From an uncultured Atopobiaceae bacterium (lineage in GTDB: Bacteria; Actinomycetota; Coriobacteriia; Coriobacteriales; Atopobiaceae): 64,000 nucleotides of DNA. The DNA lies in assembly GCA_944320975.1 (NCBI GenBank), contig CALUJM010000008.1, forward strand, positions 21,239 through 85,238, written 5' to 3'. Below are positions 10,199 through 20,635 of this stretch, one piece after another. The position numbers were made by a program, and so were the translations under genes. Under the pieces are notes generated by a model. It saw only the letters and a program-made list of their open reading frames with translations, was not told the DNA's origin and made no database searches. The number at the start of each line of letters is the position of its first letter. The first letter of the stretch is position 1.

Positions 10199-10819
10199 AT
10201 GGTCAGCACGATCCTTGGCCGCAAGCTTGGGATGACGCAGATCTGGGACGAGAACGACAACGTCGTGCCCGTCACCGTCATCCAGGCTGGCCCCTGCACT
10301 GTCTCGCAGGTCAAGACGAAGGCGACCGACGGCTACGACGCCGTCCAGATCGGCTTCGGAGACATCTCCGCCAAGCACGTCAACAAGCCCATGGCCGGCC
10401 ACTTCAAGGCCGCCGGCGTCGAGCCGATGCGCTACCTGCGCGAGGTCCGCGTCGAGAATGGCGAGGAGCACAAGACCGGCGACGTCGTGACCGTCGCTGA
10501 CTTCGCCGACGTCAAGTCCGTCGACGTCATCGGCACCTCCAAGGGCAAGGGCTTCCAGGGCACCGTCAAGCGCTGGAACTTCTCCCGCGGCCCCATGACC
10601 CACGGCTCCCGCAACCAGCGCCGTCCGGGCTCCATCGGCCAGTGCGCCTACCCCGCGCGCGTCCGCAAGGGCCTTCACATGTACGGCCACATGGGCGACG
10701 CTCGCGTGACGGTCAAGAACCTCAAGCTCGTCCGCATCGACGCCGAGCAGAACCTCATGCTCGTCAAGGGCGCTGTCCCCGGCGGCAAGAACGCTCTCGT
10801 CCAGATCCGCATGGCCTAA
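10199..10819 (+). CDS. rplC: 50S ribosomal protein L3
   Basis: Early assembly protein near the peptidyl transferase centre. 206 aa, starting MVSTILGRKLGMTQIW, with the central loop GSIGQCAYPARVRKGLHMYG that reaches towards the A site. An in-frame ATG further upstream at 10130 is not preceded by a ribosome-binding site, while TTAGGAAAG stands before 10199. First gene of the S10 operon in this genome, because rpsJ sits with the str operon. Confidence 0.97.
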   Translation: MVSTILGRKLGMTQIWDENDNVVPVTVIQAGPCTVSQVKTKATDGYDAVQIGFGDISAKHVNKPMAGHFKAAGVEPMRYLREVRVENGEEHKTGDVVTVADFADVKSVDVIGTSKGKGFQGTVKRWNFSRGPMTHGSRNQRRPGSIGQCAYPARVRKGLHMYGHMGDARVTVKNLKLVRIDAEQNLMLVKGAVPGGKNALVQIRMA

Positions 10820-10856
10820 GTGCCAGGTAAACTCTTAGGCTAACAAGGAGGACAGA

Positions 10857-11483
10857 ATGTCCAAGTACGCAATCAAGAACGCTGAGGGGGCCCAGGTCGC
10901 CGAGACCGAGCTCGCCGACGGCGTCTTCGGCATCGAGCCGAACATCCCCGTTGTCCACCAGGCCGTGGTTGCCATCGAGAGCTGCGCTCGCCAGGGCACC
11001 CACTCCGTGAAGAACCGCCACGAGGTCTCCGGCGGCGGCGTCAAGCCCTATCGCCAGAAGGGCACCGGCCGCGCTCGCCAGGGCTCCATCCGCGCTGGTC
11101 AGTGGACCGGCGGCGGCGTGATCTTCGGGCCCACCCCGCGCAGCCACGCCAAGCGCATCAACAACAAGATGGTCAAGCTGGCCATGCGCTCGGTCCTCTC
11201 CGGCAAGGTCGCCGACGGCGAGCTCGTCCTCGTCGACAGCCTGCCCTTCGAGAAGCCCTCGACCAAGCAGGCCGTGGCCCTTCTCGCCGCCCTGGGCATC
11301 GCCGAGAAGCGCGTGACCGTCGTCGTCTCCGACGATGACGTCAACGCCTACCTCTCGTTCCGCAACCTCCAGAAGGTCAACGTGATCGGCGTCTCCGAGG
11401 CCAACACCCGCAACCTCATCGACAACGGCGCCCTCGTGATGACCCCCGACACCGCGAAGAAGCTCGAGGAGGTGCTCGCATAA
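10857..11483 (+). CDS. rplD: 50S ribosomal protein L4
   Basis: 208-aa protein of the exit-tunnel wall; the extended loop HEVSGGGVKPYRQKGTGRAR is present. In enterobacteria L4 represses its own operon by leader binding and transcription attenuation; here only the leader at 10069-10198 could serve for that. AAGGAGGAC lies before the ATG, and its stop overlaps the rplW start by 1 nt. Confidence 0.97.
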   Translation: MSKYAIKNAEGAQVAETELADGVFGIEPNIPVVHQAVVAIESCARQGTHSVKNRHEVSGGGVKPYRQKGTGRARQGSIRAGQWTGGGVIFGPTPRSHAKRINNKMVKLAMRSVLSGKVADGELVLVDSLPFEKPSTKQAVALLAALGIAEKRVTVVVSDDDVNAYLSFRNLQKVNVIGVSEANTRNLIDNGALVMTPDTAKKLEEVLA

Positions 11484-11785
11484 TGAACTCCGTCTACAAC
11501 GTGATCATCCGCCCGATCGTCTCCGAGCGTTCCTTCGACCTCATGGAGCAGGGCAAGTACACGTTCGAGGTGGCCAAGAACGCTCCCAAGGAGGAGATCG
11601 CCGCCGCCGTTGAGAAGCTCTTCAACGTGCACGTGGTCAAGGTCAACACCATGAACGTCTCCGGCAAGAAGAAGCGCGTCCGCTATCAGAACCCCGGCAC
11701 CACGCGCTCCTGGAAGAAGGCCGTCGTGACCCTCGCCGCCGGCGAGACGATCGAGATCTTCGGCAGCCAGCAGGCCGCCGAGTAG
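11483..11785 (+). CDS. rplW: 50S ribosomal protein L23
   Basis: Tunnel-exit protein that docks trigger factor and SRP. 100 aa, with IIRPIVSERSFDLMEQGKYTFEV and the basic loop KKKRVRYQNPGTTRSWKKA. The start overlaps the rplD stop (TAATG), indicating coupled translation. Confidence 0.97.
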   Translation: MNSVYNVIIRPIVSERSFDLMEQGKYTFEVAKNAPKEEIAAAVEKLFNVHVVKVNTMNVSGKKKRVRYQNPGTTRSWKKAVVTLAAGETIEIFGSQQAAE

Positions 11786-11797
11786 CTTCGGCACCCC

Positions 11798-11824
11798 GCC
11801 CGCGCCTCCAAACGGAGGCCGGGC
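11798..11824 (+). promoter_or_regulatory. Hairpin between rplW and rplB
   Basis: GCCCGCGCCTCC pairs with GGAGGCCGGGC around AAAC, followed by only TCTT. The 140-nt rplW-rplB gap is unusually long for this operon. It may act as a partial attenuator or RNA processing site; the weak T-run argues against full termination, because the downstream genes must be expressed. Confidence 0.4.
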
Positions 11825-11925
11825 TCTTATGCCGCGCATGATGGATACGCGCGGTACCGTGGTAATCCGGTGTCGCCCGCCACTCCCTGAGCGGGACGGC
11901 CAACGGAAAAGAAGGGAAAGAGTCA

Positions 11926-12762
<837 letters not shown>

Positions 12763-12792
12763 TCGCAACACGAGTAGTAGGAGATAGAAAGC

Positions 12793-13053
12793 ATGAGCAG
12801 AAGTCTCAAGAAGGGCCCGTTCGTGGAGACTCGCCTCCTCGCGCGTGTCGCCGCTCAGAACGAGGCCGGCACCAAGGAGGTCATCAAGACCTGGTCGCGC
12901 TCCTCGACCATCTTCCCCGAGATGGTCGGTCACACGATCGCCGTTCACGACGGCCGCAAGCACGTGCCCGTGTACGTCACCGAGTCCATGGTCGGGCACA
13001 AGCTGGGCGAGTTCGCCCCCACCCGCACCTTCCGTGGTCACAAGGAAAAGTAG
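12793..13053 (+). CDS. rpsS: 30S ribosomal protein S19
   Basis: Small-subunit head protein forming a pair with S13 and touching the A-site finger of 23S rRNA. 86 aa, slightly short for the family (about 92), starting [16 protein letters not shown] and ending in the conserved [15 protein letters not shown]. Its ribosome-binding site is TAGGAGATAG. Confidence 0.97.
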   Translation: MSRSLKKGPFVETRLLARVAAQNEAGTKEVIKTWSRSSTIFPEMVGHTIAVHDGRKHVPVYVTESMVGHKLGEFAPTRTFRGHKEK

Positions 13054-13069
13054 GGGGTAGGGAGTTAAC

Positions 13070-13432
13070 ATGCCTCAGAACACCAACACCAACGAGGTTC
13101 GCGCGACGGCCAAGTACGTCCGCGTCGCCCCGCGCAAGGCTCGCGCCGTCGTCTCTCTGATCCGCAACCTGCCCGTCGAGAAGGCCCTCGAGGTCCTGCA
13201 GTTCTCGACCCGCGCCGCGGCCGTCGACGTCGCCAAGGTCCTGCGCTCCGCGATCGCCAACGCCGTCAACAACAACGGCCTTCGCGAGGACAACCTCGTC
13301 GTCAAGCTGGCCTACGTTGACGAGGGCCCCACGCTCAAGCGCATCCGCCCGCGCGCCAAGGGCTCCGCGTCCCGCATCAACAAGCGCATGAGCCACATCA
13401 CCGTCGTCGTCGCTCCTCGAAAGGAGGCGTAG
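13070..13432 (+). CDS. rplV: 50S ribosomal protein L22
   Basis: Reaches from the subunit surface to the constriction of the exit tunnel, where changes give macrolide resistance. 120 aa. The core [19 protein letters not shown] and the beta-hairpin [20 protein letters not shown] are typical. Seven nt before rpsC. Confidence 0.97.
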   Translation: MPQNTNTNEVRATAKYVRVAPRKARAVVSLIRNLPVEKALEVLQFSTRAAAVDVAKVLRSAIANAVNNNGLREDNLVVKLAYVDEGPTLKRIRPRAKGSASRINKRMSHITVVVAPRKEA

Positions 13433-13439
13433 GGAAAGC

Positions 13440-14149
<710 letters not shown>

Positions 14150-14150
<1 letters not shown>

Positions 14151-14575
14151 TGCTCGCACCTAAGCGCGTTCTTCACCGTAAGGTCCAGCGTGGCTCCATG
14201 AAGGGTCACGCCAAGGGCAACACCGAGCTGCACTTCGGCAGCTACGGCATCCAGGCCCTCGAGGCCCACTGGATCACCAACCGCCAGATCGAGGCCTGCC
14301 GTGTTGCCATGACCCGTTACATGAAGCGTGGCGGCAAGGTCTGGATCACCATCTTCCCGGATAAGCCCATCACCAAGAAGCCGGCTGAGACCCGCATGGG
14401 CTCCGGCAAGGGCAACCCCGAGGAGTGGGTGGCCGTCGTCAAGCCGGGCCGCATCATGTTCGAGATCGATGGCGTCTCCGACGAGGTCGCCCGTGAGGCC
14501 CTCCGTCTCGCTCAGCACAAGCTGCCCATCAAGAGCAAGATCGTCACCCGCACCGAGCAGGACGGGGAGGAATAG
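14150..14575 (+). CDS. rplP: 50S ribosomal protein L16
   Basis: Organises the A-site tRNA elbow region. 141 aa; [19 protein letters not shown] at the start and the [19 protein letters not shown] loop are family hallmarks. Coupled to rpsC by a 1-nt overlap. Confidence 0.98.
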
Positions 14576-14578
14576 TCA

Positions 14579-14794
14579 ATGAAGTACACCGACATCAAGG
14601 CCATGAGCGACGACGAGCTCGCCAAGAAGCTGGAGGAGGGCCGCGCTGAGCTCTTCAACCTCCGCTTCCAGATGGCCACGAGCCAGCTCGACAACACGGC
14701 TCGCGTCAAGACCGTCAAGAAGGACATCGCGCGCGTTCTGACCGAGCAGCGCGCCCGCCAGATCGCCGCGGAGAAGTCCGCCGCGCAGAACTAG
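14579..14794 (+). CDS. rpmC: 50S ribosomal protein L29
   Basis: Small helical protein at the tunnel exit beside L23. 71 aa with the conserved [16 protein letters not shown] helix. GGGGAGGAATAG ahead of the ATG serves as ribosome-binding site and also spans the rplP stop. Confidence 0.96.
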   Translation: MKYTDIKAMSDDELAKKLEEGRAELFNLRFQMATSQLDNTARVKTVKKDIARVLTEQRARQIAAEKSAAQN

Positions 14795-14811
14795 ATCGCA
14801 GGAGAATGACT

Positions 14812-15075
14812 ATGGCTGAGACCACCAGGAACGCTCGTAAGGTCGTCACCGGGACTGTCGTCTCCATCTCCGGCGACAAGTCCATCACGGTCAAGATCGA
14901 CTACCGCAAGCGTCACCCCAAGTACGGCAAGATGATGACCATCTCGAAGAAGCTCCACGCCCACGACGAGAAGAACGAGGGCGGCGTCGGCGACCTCGTG
15001 ACCGTCATGGAGTGCCGCCCGCTCTCCAAGACCAAGCGTTGGCGTCTCGTGGAGATCGTCGAGCGCGCCAAGTAA
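14812..15075 (+). CDS. rpsQ: 30S ribosomal protein S17
   Basis: 16S rRNA-binding OB-fold protein of the small-subunit body, 87 aa. [27 protein letters not shown] is recognisable in parts. Two in-frame ATGs exist, at 14806 and 14812. The AGGAG at 14800-14804 is 7 nt from the second but only 1 nt from the first, so 14812 ([10 protein letters not shown]) is chosen. Confidence 0.95.
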   Translation: MAETTRNARKVVTGTVVSISGDKSITVKIDYRKRHPKYGKMMTISKKLHAHDEKNEGGVGDLVTVMECRPLSKTKRWRLVEIVERAK

Positions 15076-15150
15076 GTATCAGTGACGAGTCCCCAGACGT
15101 GCGCCGCGCGTGTGGGCGCACCTCTCGGGGGATAGTTCGGAGGAACACCA

Positions 15151-15519
15151 ATGATTCAGATGGAGACCATGCTCAACGTCGCTGACAACAGCGGCGCTCG
15201 GCGCGTGAAGTGCGTCAAGGTCCTCGGTGGCTCCAAGCGTCGCTACGCCGGCCTGGCCGACGTCATCATCGGCGCCGTGCAGGAGGCCACGCCGGGCGGA
15301 CAGGTGAAGAAGGGCGACATCGTTCGCTGCGTCATCGTCCGTACCGTCAAGGAGACCCGTCGCAAGGACGGAAGCTACATCCGCTTCGACCAGAACGCCT
15401 GCGTCCTGGTCAACAAGGATGGCGAGCCCAAGGGCACCCGTATCTTCGGGCCCGTCGCCCGCGAGCTTCGCGACCACAAGTACATGAAGATCGTCTCGCT
15501 CGCGCCTGAGACGCTCTAG
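15151..15519 (+). CDS. rplN: 50S ribosomal protein L14
   Basis: Forms an inter-subunit bridge and is the docking point of the silencing factor RsfS. 122 aa, starting [19 protein letters not shown], the family signature, and ending [16 protein letters not shown]. The 75-nt gap from rpsQ holds a nested GC hairpin (GTGCGCC with GGGCGCAC inside TCCCC with GGGGGA). Confidence 0.98.
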   Translation: MIQMETMLNVADNSGARRVKCVKVLGGSKRRYAGLADVIIGAVQEATPGGQVKKGDIVRCVIVRTVKETRRKDGSYIRFDQNACVLVNKDGEPKGTRIFGPVARELRDHKYMKIVSLAPETL

Positions 15520-15532
15520 GGAGTGAGGACGA

Positions 15533-15850
15533 ATGGCTAAGATGCATGTGAAGAGCGGCGACAAGGTCGTCGTGCTCTCCGGTAAGGACAAGGGCAAGCA
15601 GGGCACCATCCTGCGCGCCAAGCCCGCCGAGGGCAAGGTTCTCGTCGAGGGCGTTGCCATCGTGAAGAAGGCCGTGCGCCCCAACGCCCAGAACCAGCAG
15701 GGCGGCATCGTCGAGCAGGAGGCTTTCATCGACGCCTCCAACGTCATGGTCGTCTGCCCGAGCTGCGGCAAGCCCACCCGCGTTGGCCACGACGTCAACG
15801 ACGAGGGCAAGAAGGTCCGCGTCTGCAAGAAGTGCGGCGCCAAGTTCTAG
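15533..15850 (+). CDS. rplX: 50S ribosomal protein L24
   Basis: Assembly initiator protein at the tunnel exit. 105 aa with an N-terminal KOW motif ([17 protein letters not shown]) and a C-terminal four-cysteine segment (CPSCGKP, then CKKCGAKF) that probably binds zinc. It is the last gene before the spc operon is interrupted by a 102-nt hairpin and an insertion sequence; normally rplE would follow within a few bases. Confidence 0.97.
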   Translation: MAKMHVKSGDKVVVLSGKDKGKQGTILRAKPAEGKVLVEGVAIVKKAVRPNAQNQQGGIVEQEAFIDASNVMVVCPSCGKPTRVGHDVNDEGKKVRVCKKCGAKF

Positions 15851-15854
15851 GAGC

Positions 15855-15956
15855 TTGACCTAACGCAAGTCGGGAAGGCCCCCAGATTTCCTTCGAGGTG
15901 TGCTCTAGCGAGAAACACCTCTCCGGAAATCTGGGGGCCTTCTTGCGTTTGGTCAA
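15855..15956. repeat. 102-nt near-perfect hairpin after rplX
   Basis: Nested arms from outside inwards: TTGACC with GGTCAA, AACGCAAG with its complement, GAAGGCCCCCAGATTTCC with GGAAATCTGGGGGCCTTC, and GAGGTGT with ACACCTC, closing on about 13 nt. It begins 5 nt after the rplX stop. It has only a short T stretch on the right side. It may be a palindromic repeat, a strong attenuator or an RNase III-type processing site. Confidence 0.75.
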
Positions 15957-15990
15957 AGGGCTCCGGCCGGCGGTTCTTGTCGCCGGGCGC

Positions 15991-17420
15991 GGGTAGTGTC
16001 GCGAAATGTGGTGTAGGGGCCTCCGCCCGGAATCTCTGATGAGCCGAACCTACGCCGCCATCGCCCCCTCGTCAAGCCCCGAGAGCGCCACGATTCTCGA
16101 GCGAGCCCTCGAGACCTGCCCCTCGGTCGGCTCCGAGACGGGCAAGAACTCGCGCTCCCACAGCCCCTCGATCGCGGACGGCTCCATGTACCTGCGGCTG
16201 GACCAGTCCTCGGACGCCTCGCAGCACACCGCCCCCACCAGGCGGGCCAGCGCCTCCTCCGACGGGAAGCTCTGGACCACTCGCGCGCGGCGCTTTATCT
16301 CGCGGTTCGCGCGCTCCTGCACGTTGTTGGTCCTGATGCGGCGTCGGTGGGCCTCGGGGAAGTCGAGGTAGGCCAGGGCGTCCGCCTCCGCCCCCTCCAT
16401 GATCCTGCCGGCGTCGGCGGAGAGCTCGGAGATGACGCCGCACGCGGCCTGGTAGAGCGCGCGGACCCTCGCCGGGTCGTCCTCGTCGAACACGGCGCGG
16501 AGCACCCTCCCTGCGGCGGCTCGCTTGGCCCTCGTGGGGCACGCGTCGATCACGTCGCGCTCGAGGTGGGCGACGCAGCGCTGCCAGGCCGCGCCCGGGA
16601 AGAGCTCCCTCACCGCCCGGACGATGCCGCCGTGGGCGTCGGAGGTCACGCACTGCACGCCGGAGAGCCCGCGCTCGCGGAGGCCGCGCAGGAAGCCCTT
16701 CCAGCTCGCGTAGGACTCCGCGTCGACGCACGCCAGGCCGACGACCCTGCGCACGCCGTCCTCGCCGACGGCGATGGCCGTGACCACCGCGGCCGTGGCG
16801 CCGTGGCCGTTCCGGCGGCAGGGCACGTAGGTCGCGTCGACCCAGAGGTAGGGGAATCGCATGGGCGGAAGCTGGCGCGAGCGCAGCTCCGCCACCTCGG
16901 CGCCGGGCGCCGCGCAGATGCGCGACACGGCGTCCTTGGAGAGGCGGTCGGCGCCCATCCTCTCGAGGACCTTCCCCACCTTTCTCGTCGAGACGCCGAG
17001 CGCGTACATCTCGGCCACCGCGCAGATCACGGCGCGGTCGACCCTGCTCCACCTCTCGACCAGGCCGTCCGGGAAGTAGGTGCCCTGGCGCAGCTTCGGT
17101 ATCCTGAGCGTGATGGTCCCCACCTGCGTCTCGAGACGCCTCTCTCGGAACCCGTTCCTCGTCGTGCCGGCCGCCTCGCAGGCGGCGTCGGCCTGGGCGG
17201 CCATCATCTCGTTGACGCCCGCCTCGAGCAGCGCCCTGGCGAGGCCCGTGAGCCCCTCGCCGCCCTCCTCGGCGAGCCCGAGCGTCGCGAACGCGTCTTG
17301 CGGTACAGTGTCCATTGCGGTCTCCGTTCCCTCGAATCCTTCTCTTGGTCGAAAGAGATTCTAGGACGGAGGCCGTGCCTATTTCAGGTCTCCCTTACAC
17401 CACATTTCGCGACGCGATCC
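15991..17420 (-). mobile_element. IS256-family insertion sequence within the spc operon
   Basis: About 1.43 kb, bounded by imperfect terminal inverted repeats: the left end starts GGGTAGTGTCGCGAAATGTG at 15991; the right end reads GGATCGCGTCGCGAAATGTG on the minus strand from 17420. The 9-mer CCGGGCGCG occurs at 15983-15991 and 17419-17427 and could be the target duplication (8-9 bp is usual in the family), although it overlaps the ends by 1-2 nt. One transposase gene on the minus strand fills the element. It separates rplX from rplE. Confidence 0.9.
16050..17315 (-). CDS. IS256-family (mutator-type) transposase
   Basis: 421-aa DDE transposase, full length. Catalytic Asp160 (in YLWVDATYVP), Asp226 (in VTSDAHGG) and Glu334 (in NNVQERANREIK) are all present, as is the Cys-x2-His of CVAHLERD. 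N-terminal region GTTRNGFRERRLETQVGTI is typical of the family. The frame is intact, so the element may still be active. Transcribed opposite to the ribosomal genes around it. The ATG at 17315 (minus) has GGAG about 6 nt upstream. Confidence 0.95.
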   Translation of the reverse strand: MDTVPQDAFATLGLAEEGGEGLTGLARALLEAGVNEMMAAQADAACEAAGTTRNGFRERRLETQVGTITLRIPKLRQGTYFPDGLVERWSRVDRAVICAVAEMYALGVSTRKVGKVLERMGADRLSKDAVSRICAAPGAEVAELRSRQLPPMRFPYLWVDATYVPCRRNGHGATAAVVTAIAVGEDGVRRVVGLACVDAESYASWKGFLRGLRERGLSGVQCVTSDAHGGIVRAVRELFPGAAWQRCVAHLERDVIDACPTRAKRAAAGRVLRAVFDEDDPARVRALYQAACGVISELSADAGRIMEGAEADALAYLDFPEAHRRRIRTNNVQERANREIKRRARVVQSFPSEEALARLVGAVCCEASEDWSSRRYMEPSAIEGLWEREFLPVSEPTEGQVSRARSRIVALSGLDEGAMAA

Positions 17421-17812
17421 GGGCGCGCCGCCTGCGGACCCAAATCCGGATTTGGGTCCGCGGGTGGTGAGGAGTTCGAACGGGCACGTTCTTATCGATA
17501 AAGACATCAACCTGGAACTTTATTGCAGCCCAAATAGACCCCTCGATAGCCGAGAAGCGCCCTCTGCTCAGGACCCAAATCCGGATTTGGGTTCGGCGGC
17601 TAGCGCGGCGCCTCCGTCGCGGAATGTGGATATCCCGCGACGGAGGCGACGTGCTGGAATTTCTGTGTGCAAAGGCATAAACTGTTTCCTTGCGTCTGTA
17701 GGTAGGGAGAGTTCTGCCTCGGGCGCATGACATGGCTCCCGGCCCCGCCAAGGCAGGGAGGCACGAGGTCAGAAACCCCGTGCTGAGAACCCCAAGAGTT
17801 GAGGAGAAGAAC
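17421..17812. repeat. Palindromes between the IS element and rplE
   Basis: No convincing gene. A 26-bp perfect palindrome centred on CCCAAATCCGGATTTGGG lies at 17435-17460, and a 20-bp copy of the same core at 17573-17592. A GC hairpin follows, CGCCTCCGTCGCGG (17609-17622) with its complement at 17635-17648; its loop-side sequence GTCGCGGAATGTGG resembles the IS end GTCGCGAAATGTGG. Genes from rplE on need a start of transcription here or in the IS end; the best candidate is a weak -10 TAAACT at 17678-17683 with -35 TGGAAT at 17655-17660. Confidence 0.6.
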
Positions 17813-18373
17813 ATGGCAGACGAGAAGTACACCCCCCGCCTCAAGGAGCAGTATTTCGCCACCGTGCGCGATGAGCTCCAGAAGCAGTTCGGCTACAAGA
17901 ACGTTCACCAGATCCCCAAGATCGAGAAGATCGTCGTGAACATGGGCGTCGGCGAGGCCGCCACGGACGCCAAGGCCATCGACGGCGCCGTCGCCGACCT
18001 GCGCGCCATCACCGGCCAGCAGCCGCTCGTGACCCACGCCCGCAAGTCCATCGCCACCTTCCACCTGCGCGCCGGCATGCCGATCGGCGCTAAGGTCACC
18101 CTCCGCGGCGACCGCATGTGGGAGTTCTTCGATCGTCTCATCTCCATCGCCATCCCGCGCATCCGCGACTTCCGCGGCATCTCCCCGAAGAGCTTCGACG
18201 GCCGTGGCAACTTCTCCATGGGCGTCACCGAGCAGCTCATCTTCCCGGAGATCGACTTCGACAAGATCGACCACACCCGCGGCATGGACATCACCATCGT
18301 GACCACCGCTCAGACCGACGAGGAGGGCAAGGCGCTGCTCAAGGCCTTCCACTTCCCGTTCAAGGCTGAGTAG
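17813..18373 (+). CDS. rplE: 50S ribosomal protein L5
   Basis: Binds 5S rRNA and contacts the P-site tRNA. 186 aa; [29 protein letters not shown] and PRIRDFRGI are family hallmarks. Chosen ATG at 17813 follows GAGGAGAAG; the open frame further upstream lies in repeat DNA. First ribosomal gene after the IS256 insertion and therefore possibly under its own promoter. Confidence 0.97.
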   Translation: MADEKYTPRLKEQYFATVRDELQKQFGYKNVHQIPKIEKIVVNMGVGEAATDAKAIDGAVADLRAITGQQPLVTHARKSIATFHLRAGMPIGAKVTLRGDRMWEFFDRLISIAIPRIRDFRGISPKSFDGRGNFSMGVTEQLIFPEIDFDKIDHTRGMDITIVTTAQTDEEGKALLKAFHFPFKAE

Positions 18374-18435
18374 GTCAAATATCAAAGCGGCGCCTCGGGT
18401 CCCCGGGGCGCCAGGATTGCACTGAAGGAGGATTT

Positions 18436-18621
18436 GTGGCTAAGACATCGATGATCGTCAAGGCTCAGCGCGAGCCGAAGTTCTCGACGCGCAAGCAGAA
18501 CCGCTGCCAGCGTTGTGGGCGTCCCCACTCCGTCTATCGCAAGTTCGGCCTCTGCCGCGTCTGCTTCCGCGAGCTTGCGAGCAAGGGCGAGCTTCCTGGC
18601 GTCCGCAAGGCGAGCTGGTAG
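18436..18621 (+). CDS. rpsZ: 30S ribosomal protein S14, zinc-binding type Z
   Basis: 61-aa short S14 of the zinc-containing type, with CQRCGRP and CRVCFRE forming the Cys4 site. Starts at GTG behind GAAGGAGGA. Many actinobacteria also carry a long zinc-free S14 elsewhere that is induced when zinc is scarce. Located between rplE and rpsH as usual. Confidence 0.97.
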   Translation: MAKTSMIVKAQREPKFSTRKQNRCQRCGRPHSVYRKFGLCRVCFRELASKGELPGVRKASW

Positions 18622-18710
18622 GACGACGGGGCTCTCGCGTCCAGGCGCTTGCGCCATGGGTGCAGGCGAACCGGACACGCAGGTTCATCATTACCGAAGG
18701 AGAATGATCC

Positions 18711-19109
18711 ATGAAGATCACTGATCCCATTTCCGACATGCTGACGCGCATTCGCAACGCCAACGCTGCCAACAAGGCCGAGGTCTCCATGCCCTCGACC
18801 AAGGTGCTCGTTGAGGTTGCCCGCGTCATCTGCGAGGAGGGCTACATCGCAGGCTACGAGGTCGAGGACACGACCCCGCAGAAGACCCTGCACGTCACCC
18901 TCAAGTACGGCGCCCGTCACGCGAAGGTCATCCGCGGCATCCGTCGCATCTCCAAGCCGGGTCTTCGCATCTACTCCACCGCTGACAAGCTCCCGCGCGT
19001 CCTCGGTGGCCTCGGCACCGCCGTCATTTCCACCTCCAAGGGCATGATGTGCGACCGCGACGCCCGCAAGCAGGGCATCGGCGGCGAGGTCATCGCCTAC
19101 ATCTGGTAA
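18711..19109 (+). CDS. rpsH: 30S ribosomal protein S8
   Basis: Central-domain 16S rRNA binder; represses the spc operon in E. coli by binding the mRNA at rplE. 132 aa with MKITDPISDMLTRIRNAN and the C-terminal STSKGMMCDRDARKQGIGGE. GAAGGAGAA precedes the ATG. Confidence 0.98.
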   Translation: MKITDPISDMLTRIRNANAANKAEVSMPSTKVLVEVARVICEEGYIAGYEVEDTTPQKTLHVTLKYGARHAKVIRGIRRISKPGLRIYSTADKLPRVLGGLGTAVISTSKGMMCDRDARKQGIGGEVIAYIW

Positions 19110-19137
19110 CTCCCGGCAGGAATGAAAGGAGACTACC

Positions 19138-19674
19138 GTGTCTCGTATTGGTAAGCAGCCTGTCCAGGTTCCCGCCGGAGTCACTGTGACAGTTGATGGC
19201 ACCACCGTTACCGTCAAGGGCGCCAAGGGGGAGCTGACCCGCACCTTCTCCGACCTCATCAAGATCGAGGAGGAGGGCGAGGAGCTCCACGTCGTCCGCG
19301 TTGACGAGTCCACCGCCTCCAACGCCCAGCAGGGCCTCACCCGCACCCTTCTTCACAACATGGTCGTGGGCGTCTCTGAGGGCTTTGAGAAGAAGCTCGA
19401 GCTCACGGGCGTCGGCTATCGCGCCACGCTCAAGGGCAAGGACCTCGACCTCTCCCTCGGCTACTCTCACCCCGTGATCTACCCCGCTCCCGAGAACATC
19501 ACGTTCGAGGTGCCCGACAACACCCACATCAACGTCAAGGGCATCTCCAAGGAGCAGGTCGGCCAGGTCGCGGCCGAGATCCGCATGAAGCGTCCGCCCG
19601 AGCCGTACAAGGGCAAGGGCATCCACTACGTGGGCGAGCACATCCGCAGGAAGCTCGGCAAGGCCGCCAAGTAG
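19138..19674 (+). CDS. rplF: 50S ribosomal protein L6
   Basis: Located near the sarcin-ricin loop, where it helps factor binding. 178 aa, GTG start, MSRIGKQPVQVPAGVTV and the C-terminal RRPPEP-like segment KRPPEPYKGKGIHYVGE. Normal spc order after rpsH. Confidence 0.98.
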   Translation: MSRIGKQPVQVPAGVTVTVDGTTVTVKGAKGELTRTFSDLIKIEEEGEELHVVRVDESTASNAQQGLTRTLLHNMVVGVSEGFEKKLELTGVGYRATLKGKDLDLSLGYSHPVIYPAPENITFEVPDNTHINVKGISKEQVGQVAAEIRMKRPPEPYKGKGIHYVGEHIRRKLGKAAK

Positions 19675-19733
19675 CCTGAGGTTTAGCGAAAGACCATCAC
19701 CCCGTCAGGTGATGGCACGTCTAAGGAGAAGGA

Positions 19734-20102
19734 ATGAACAAGCAGCAGGCGAAGAAGGCCGGCCTCAAGCGCCGCGAGCGCCGCGTCCGCGCCAAGATCT
19801 TCGGCACCGCTGAGCGTCCGCGCCTCAGCGTGCACCGCACCAACGCCAACATCTACGCTCAGGTCATCGACGATGCCGACGGCAAGACCATCTGCTCTGC
19901 CTCGACCCTCGACCCCGAGTTCCGCGCCACGGGCAAGCTCGGCTCCAACAAGGACGCCGCCACCTTCGTGGGCGAGCTCGTTGGTAAGCGCGCCGTCGAG
20001 AAGGGCGTCACCGAGGTCACCTTCGACCGCGGTGGTCGCATCTATCACGGCCGAGTCAAGGCTCTGGCAGACGGTGCCCGCAGCGCGGGCCTGAAGTTCT
20101 AG
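19734..20102 (+). CDS. rplR: 50S ribosomal protein L18
   Basis: Brings 5S rRNA into the large subunit with L5. 122 aa; [18 protein letters not shown] and the C-terminal [20 protein letters not shown] are typical. Short hairpin CATCACC with GGTGATG at 19695-19715 lies in the rplF-rplR gap. Confidence 0.97.
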   Translation: MNKQQAKKAGLKRRERRVRAKIFGTAERPRLSVHRTNANIYAQVIDDADGKTICSASTLDPEFRATGKLGSNKDAATFVGELVGKRAVEKGVTEVTFDRGGRIYHGRVKALADGARSAGLKF

Positions 20103-20111
20103 GAGGATTCA

Positions 20112-20633
20112 ATGGCACGAGATCGTAAGCGCCAGCAGGACACGGATCTTCAGGAGCGCGTCGTCTACATCCACCGTGTCTCCAAGACCGTCAAGGGCGG
20201 CCGTCGCATGTCCCTCGTGGCCCTCGTGGCCGTGGGTGACGGCAAGGGCAACGTCGGCCTCGGCATGGGCAAGTCCGCCGAGGTGCCCCTGGCCATCCAG
20301 AAGGGCATCGAGGATGCCAAGAAGAACATGTTCAAGGTGCCCGTCACCGAGCACGGCACGATTCCGCACACCGTCGAGGGCCACTACGGCGCCGGCCGCG
20401 TCCTGATCAAGCCGGCCATCGAGGGTACCGGCGTCATCGCCGGCGGCCCGGTGCGCCCGCTCTTCGAGCTCGCTGGCATCACCAACGTGCTCTCCAAGTC
20501 TCTCGGCACCAACAACGCCATGAACATCATCAAGGCCGCCGCCGAGGGCCTCAAGGAGCTCTCCAGCCCCGAGCAGGCCGCCGAGCGTCGCGGCATGACC
20601 GTCGGCGAGATGTTCTGCGGGAAGGAGAACTAA
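20112..20633 (+). CDS. rpsE: 30S ribosomal protein S5
   Basis: Accuracy protein at the shoulder of the small subunit and part of the mRNA entry channel. 173 aa with a double-stranded RNA-binding fold: [36 protein letters not shown] and [32 protein letters not shown] precedes the ATG. Confidence 0.98.
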   Translation: MARDRKRQQDTDLQERVVYIHRVSKTVKGGRRMSLVALVAVGDGKGNVGLGMGKSAEVPLAIQKGIEDAKKNMFKVPVTEHGTIPHTVEGHYGAGRVLIKPAIEGTGVIAGGPVRPLFELAGITNVLSKSLGTNNAMNIIKAAAEGLKELSSPEQAAERRGMTVGEMFCGKEN

Positions 20634-20635
20634 CG

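Noticed and set aside
17452..17730. Possible 92-aa gene between the IS256 element and rplE
   Set aside because: It crosses two palindromes and a hairpin; start and composition give no support.
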